From Methylacidiphilum caldifontis (lineage in GTDB: Bacteria > Verrucomicrobiota > Verrucomicrobiia > Methylacidiphilales > Methylacidiphilaceae): a stretch of DNA of 64,000 nucleotides. The translations under genes and the position numbers were made by a program. The stretch is taken from positions 1,798,001 to 1,862,000 of the forward strand of contig NZ_CP065957.1 in assembly GCF_017310505.1 (NCBI RefSeq), written 5' to 3'. Positions 62,260 to 64,000 of the stretch are shown here, piece by piece; the first letter of the stretch is position 1; each line of letters opens with the position of its first letter. The notes below the pieces were generated by a model, which did not search any database, was not told the origin of the DNA, and saw only the letters and a list, made by a program, of their open reading frames with translations.

Positions 62260-62901
62260 ATGATTGAGTTTTTTTTCAAGGGTGGACCAGTGATGTGGCC
62301 TATTTTAATCCTTGGTTTGGTCACACTGGCTGCTTTGTTAGAAAAAGCTATTTTTTTAATTTCTGAACAGAGTATACGTAACCCCAAGCTGGTTCAAAAA
62401 ATTTTGGAGTTGGCTGAAAAGGGGATGTATGAGGAAGCGATAGCTGTTGGAGAAAAATCAAAGTATAATGTAGCTCAAGTGATTGTTGAAGGTCTTAGAC
62501 ATCGAAATAGTATGCCTGTGGATGCCATGATAGAGGCAGCCAGTGCCCAGATAGAAAAATATTCTCGCGGCTTGGTTGTTTTAGATACGGCGGTGACCCT
62601 TGGACCTCTTCTAGGCTTATTAGGAACAGTAACCGGAATGATGCATGCCTTTAGTATCGTGGGTACAGGAGAGATTGCTGGAAAACAAGCCGCAATCACG
62701 GGAGGGGTAGCCGAATCATTAATCGCGGTAAGTTTTGGTTTAGCCATAGCGATCTTAGCCATAATTCCTTTGAATTTTTTCAATGCCCGAGCAGAAAAAG
62801 TCAGAAGGGAGTTAGAAGGTTATTGTACGAGGCTTGAGTTGATATTGAAAAAGGCACCGAAGAAAAGCAGCAACAGGATGGATGTAGAAATGACTCATTA
62901 A
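62260..62901 (+). CDS. exbB: MotA/TolQ/ExbB proton-channel protein
   Basis: This inner-membrane component of a TonB-type energy transducer uses the proton-motive force. The 213-residue product has three hydrophobic segments: one near the N-terminus (VMWPILILGLVTLAALLEKAIFL in outline), and two in the second half, LGPLLGLLGTVTGMMHAFSIVG and GGVAESLIAVSFGLAIAILAIIPLNFF. The second and third carry the family signature (TLGPLLGLLGTVTGM and the small-residue helix that lines the channel). It is first in an operon with ExbD and TonB. Confidence 0.94.
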   Translation: MIEFFFKGGPVMWPILILGLVTLAALLEKAIFLISEQSIRNPKLVQKILELAEKGMYEEAIAVGEKSKYNVAQVIVEGLRHRNSMPVDAMIEAASAQIEKYSRGLVVLDTAVTLGPLLGLLGTVTGMMHAFSIVGTGEIAGKQAAITGGVAESLIAVSFGLAIAILAIIPLNFFNARAEKVRRELEGYCTRLELILKKAPKKSSNRMDVEMTH

Positions 62902-62930
62902 AGAGCAATCAATTGGGGGAGTTTTGATTT

Positions 62931-63380
62931 ATGAGAATGCGTATCCAGACAGAAAAACATCGACCTCGGTTAGAGATCATTCCGTTTATCGACGTCATGT
63001 TTTTTCTTTTGGCAACCTTTATGATCGTCTCTTTGACGATGTTAAAAAACGAGTCTATCCAAATAAAATTGCCTAAAAGTACCACTGCTGTAAGTCAAAC
63101 TCCTCCCGATCAGATCACCGTAAAGGTACTGGAGGATGGAAATTATCTTTTTGATAAAGAAAAAGTTCTTTCTGAAGCTCTAACTGCAAAACTAAACCAA
63201 ATAAAATCATCTAACGCCGATCCCAAGATTTTTGTAACAGGTGAACCTAACGCCTGTTTCGAATTAGTTGTAAAAATTATCGATGAGGCTCGCAAAATTG
63301 GAATAAACAAAATTGCTATTCAGACAACCAAGCCTCAACAACCACAAACTCAAAAAAGCGGGTTAGCCAATGGAACGTAA
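62931..63380 (+). CDS. exbD: ExbD/TolR-family biopolymer transport protein
   Basis: This 149-residue single-pass protein has a short cytosolic N-terminus (RMRIQTEKHRPRLEIIPFIDVMFFLLATFMIVSLTML in outline). The essential membrane Asp lies in IPFIDVMFF (about residue 21-29). The periplasmic domain follows (VKVLEDGNYLFDKEKV, DPKIFVTGEPNACFELVVKIIDEARKIGINKIAI). It overlaps the tonB start by 11 bp. Confidence 0.93.
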   Translation: MRMRIQTEKHRPRLEIIPFIDVMFFLLATFMIVSLTMLKNESIQIKLPKSTTAVSQTPPDQITVKVLEDGNYLFDKEKVLSEALTAKLNQIKSSNADPKIFVTGEPNACFELVVKIIDEARKIGINKIAIQTTKPQQPQTQKSGLANGT

Positions 63381-63957
63381 CGATTATATTGGATATTTCA
63401 TTTCAATTCTGATTCATGCTACTCTTCTTTTTGTTGTAGGGTACTTCTTTATTCAAAAAGTTGAATATGGGATTAGTGTGGGAGAGAGTAGTGTCGATGT
63501 TGACCTTATCAATACTCCTGAGGTTCCTGTCCCTCCTGAACCGGTTCCTCCTCCGCCTGTTCATGAGGAAATGGCTCTTCCTCAGGAAGCCCCAAAACCT
63601 ATAGTCCAGCCACCACCAAAACCCAAGGCTATAAAACCCAAAGGGTTGCCTTCTACTACACCTCGACCTGCTGCTGGAAAGATGACCATGCCAGGATATT
63701 TAAGAAACCCAGCCCCAGTTTACCCTGCGGCAGCTAAAGCAGCTGGACATCAAGGATTGGTAATTTTACGAGTTCATGTTTCTTCGAATGGATACCCCAC
63801 ATCGGTCACGATTGGGAAATCCTCAGGTTATCCTGAATTAGATCAGGCTGCTGAAACTACGGTCAGAAAATATTGGAGGTTCAAACCCCCGACCATGTTA
63901 GGTATGCCTATAGATGTGGATGTTGACGTCCCCATCCGGTTTAAGATTAATTCCTAG
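63370..63957 (+). CDS. tonB: Energy transducer TonB
   Basis: TonB spans the periplasm and transmits energy to outer-membrane transporters. The 195-residue protein has an N-terminal anchor (YFISILIHATLLFVVGYFFIQ), a proline-rich spacer with PEVPVPPEPVPPPPV and QPPPKPKAIKPKG (about 50-100), and the C-terminal domain with PVYPAAAKAAGHQGLVILRVHVSSNGYPTSVTI in outline and KYWRFKPP. This last domain contacts the TonB box. The gene is complete, with stop at 63955-63957. No TonB-dependent receptor is in the window. Confidence 0.94.
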   Translation: MERNDYIGYFISILIHATLLFVVGYFFIQKVEYGISVGESSVDVDLINTPEVPVPPEPVPPPPVHEEMALPQEAPKPIVQPPPKPKAIKPKGLPSTTPRPAAGKMTMPGYLRNPAPVYPAAAKAAGHQGLVILRVHVSSNGYPTSVTIGKSSGYPELDQAAETTVRKYWRFKPPTMLGMPIDVDVDVPIRFKINS

Positions 63958-64000
63958 TGTCGGCATAGTTTTTAAATCTTACGCTTTATTCAAGGCACTG

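Noticed and set aside
1-64000. CRISPR array or rRNA genes
   Set aside because: No regularly spaced repeats and no rRNA sequence were seen; the only close tandem repeat is the two-copy operator at 46521-46560.

Overview
The window reads as chromosome of a low-GC, Gram-negative bacterium. Outer-membrane features (a beta-barrel protein ending in Phe, an Slp-type lipoprotein, TonB/ExbB/ExbD, an RND pump, GDP-mannose and glycan genes) rule out a Gram-positive. Many weak or absent Shine-Dalgarno sequences, a full hydrogenase-maturation (hyp) set, a small secreted family I associate with Verrucomicrobia (GKHPC-x-x-C protein at 45105) and the general gene style suggest a Methylacidiphilum-like verrucomicrobial methanotroph. 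This is an inference from memory: no methane monooxygenase or rRNA gene lies in the window.

Layout. 1-10.8 kb: the 3' part of an aldehyde dehydrogenase, a divergent ribulose-phosphate-epimerase-like protein, glyoxalase, M42 peptidase, DedA, Hsp20 with a clear terminator, an outer-membrane protein, azoreductase, a lipase-maturation-factor homologue coupled to a PrxQ/Bcp peroxiredoxin, and a GlcD-type FAD oxidase. 10.9-14.4 kb: an unknown gene abutting a decayed TnpB remnant, an unusual fusion of a putative molybdenum-carrier domain with FolB, a thioesterase, a quinone oxidoreductase and tRNA-His. 14.6-34.7 kb: housekeeping and metabolism (nnr, a CysJ-like reductase, manA, uvrB, pyrH, frr, manC), a large secreted beta-helix protein, a permease and several oxidoreductases.

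34.9-42.9 kb is the functional core: hypB, a UreH-like nickel permease, hypF, hypC, hypD and hypE, all on the + strand. The last gene overlaps hypE and encodes a triple fusion: two SIS (sugar-phosphate isomerase-like) domains followed by a UXX-star/glutaredoxin-like domain. Together these genes would take up nickel and build the Fe(CN)2CO centre of a [NiFe] hydrogenase encoded elsewhere. The fusion protein is the best candidate here for an uncharacterised partner in that process.

42.9-48.3 kb is an accessory patch. It holds an omega-RNA-like scaffold with no intact TnpB beside it, a heavily broken IS607-type tnpA/tnpB pair, an ECF sigma factor with a short companion ORF, an orphan ParA-like ATPase behind a tandem palindromic operator, and a GC-richer TylF-like methyltransferase gene interrupted by an in-frame TGA. 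48.4-64 kb returns to ordinary chromosome: a Rieske oxygenase, secreted proteins, an RND adaptor/pump pair, an Slp lipoprotein, MscS, a methyltransferase/glycosyltransferase cluster, a HAD phosphatase and the exbB-exbD-tonB operon. Palindromes related to the ParA-like operator recur upstream of exbB.
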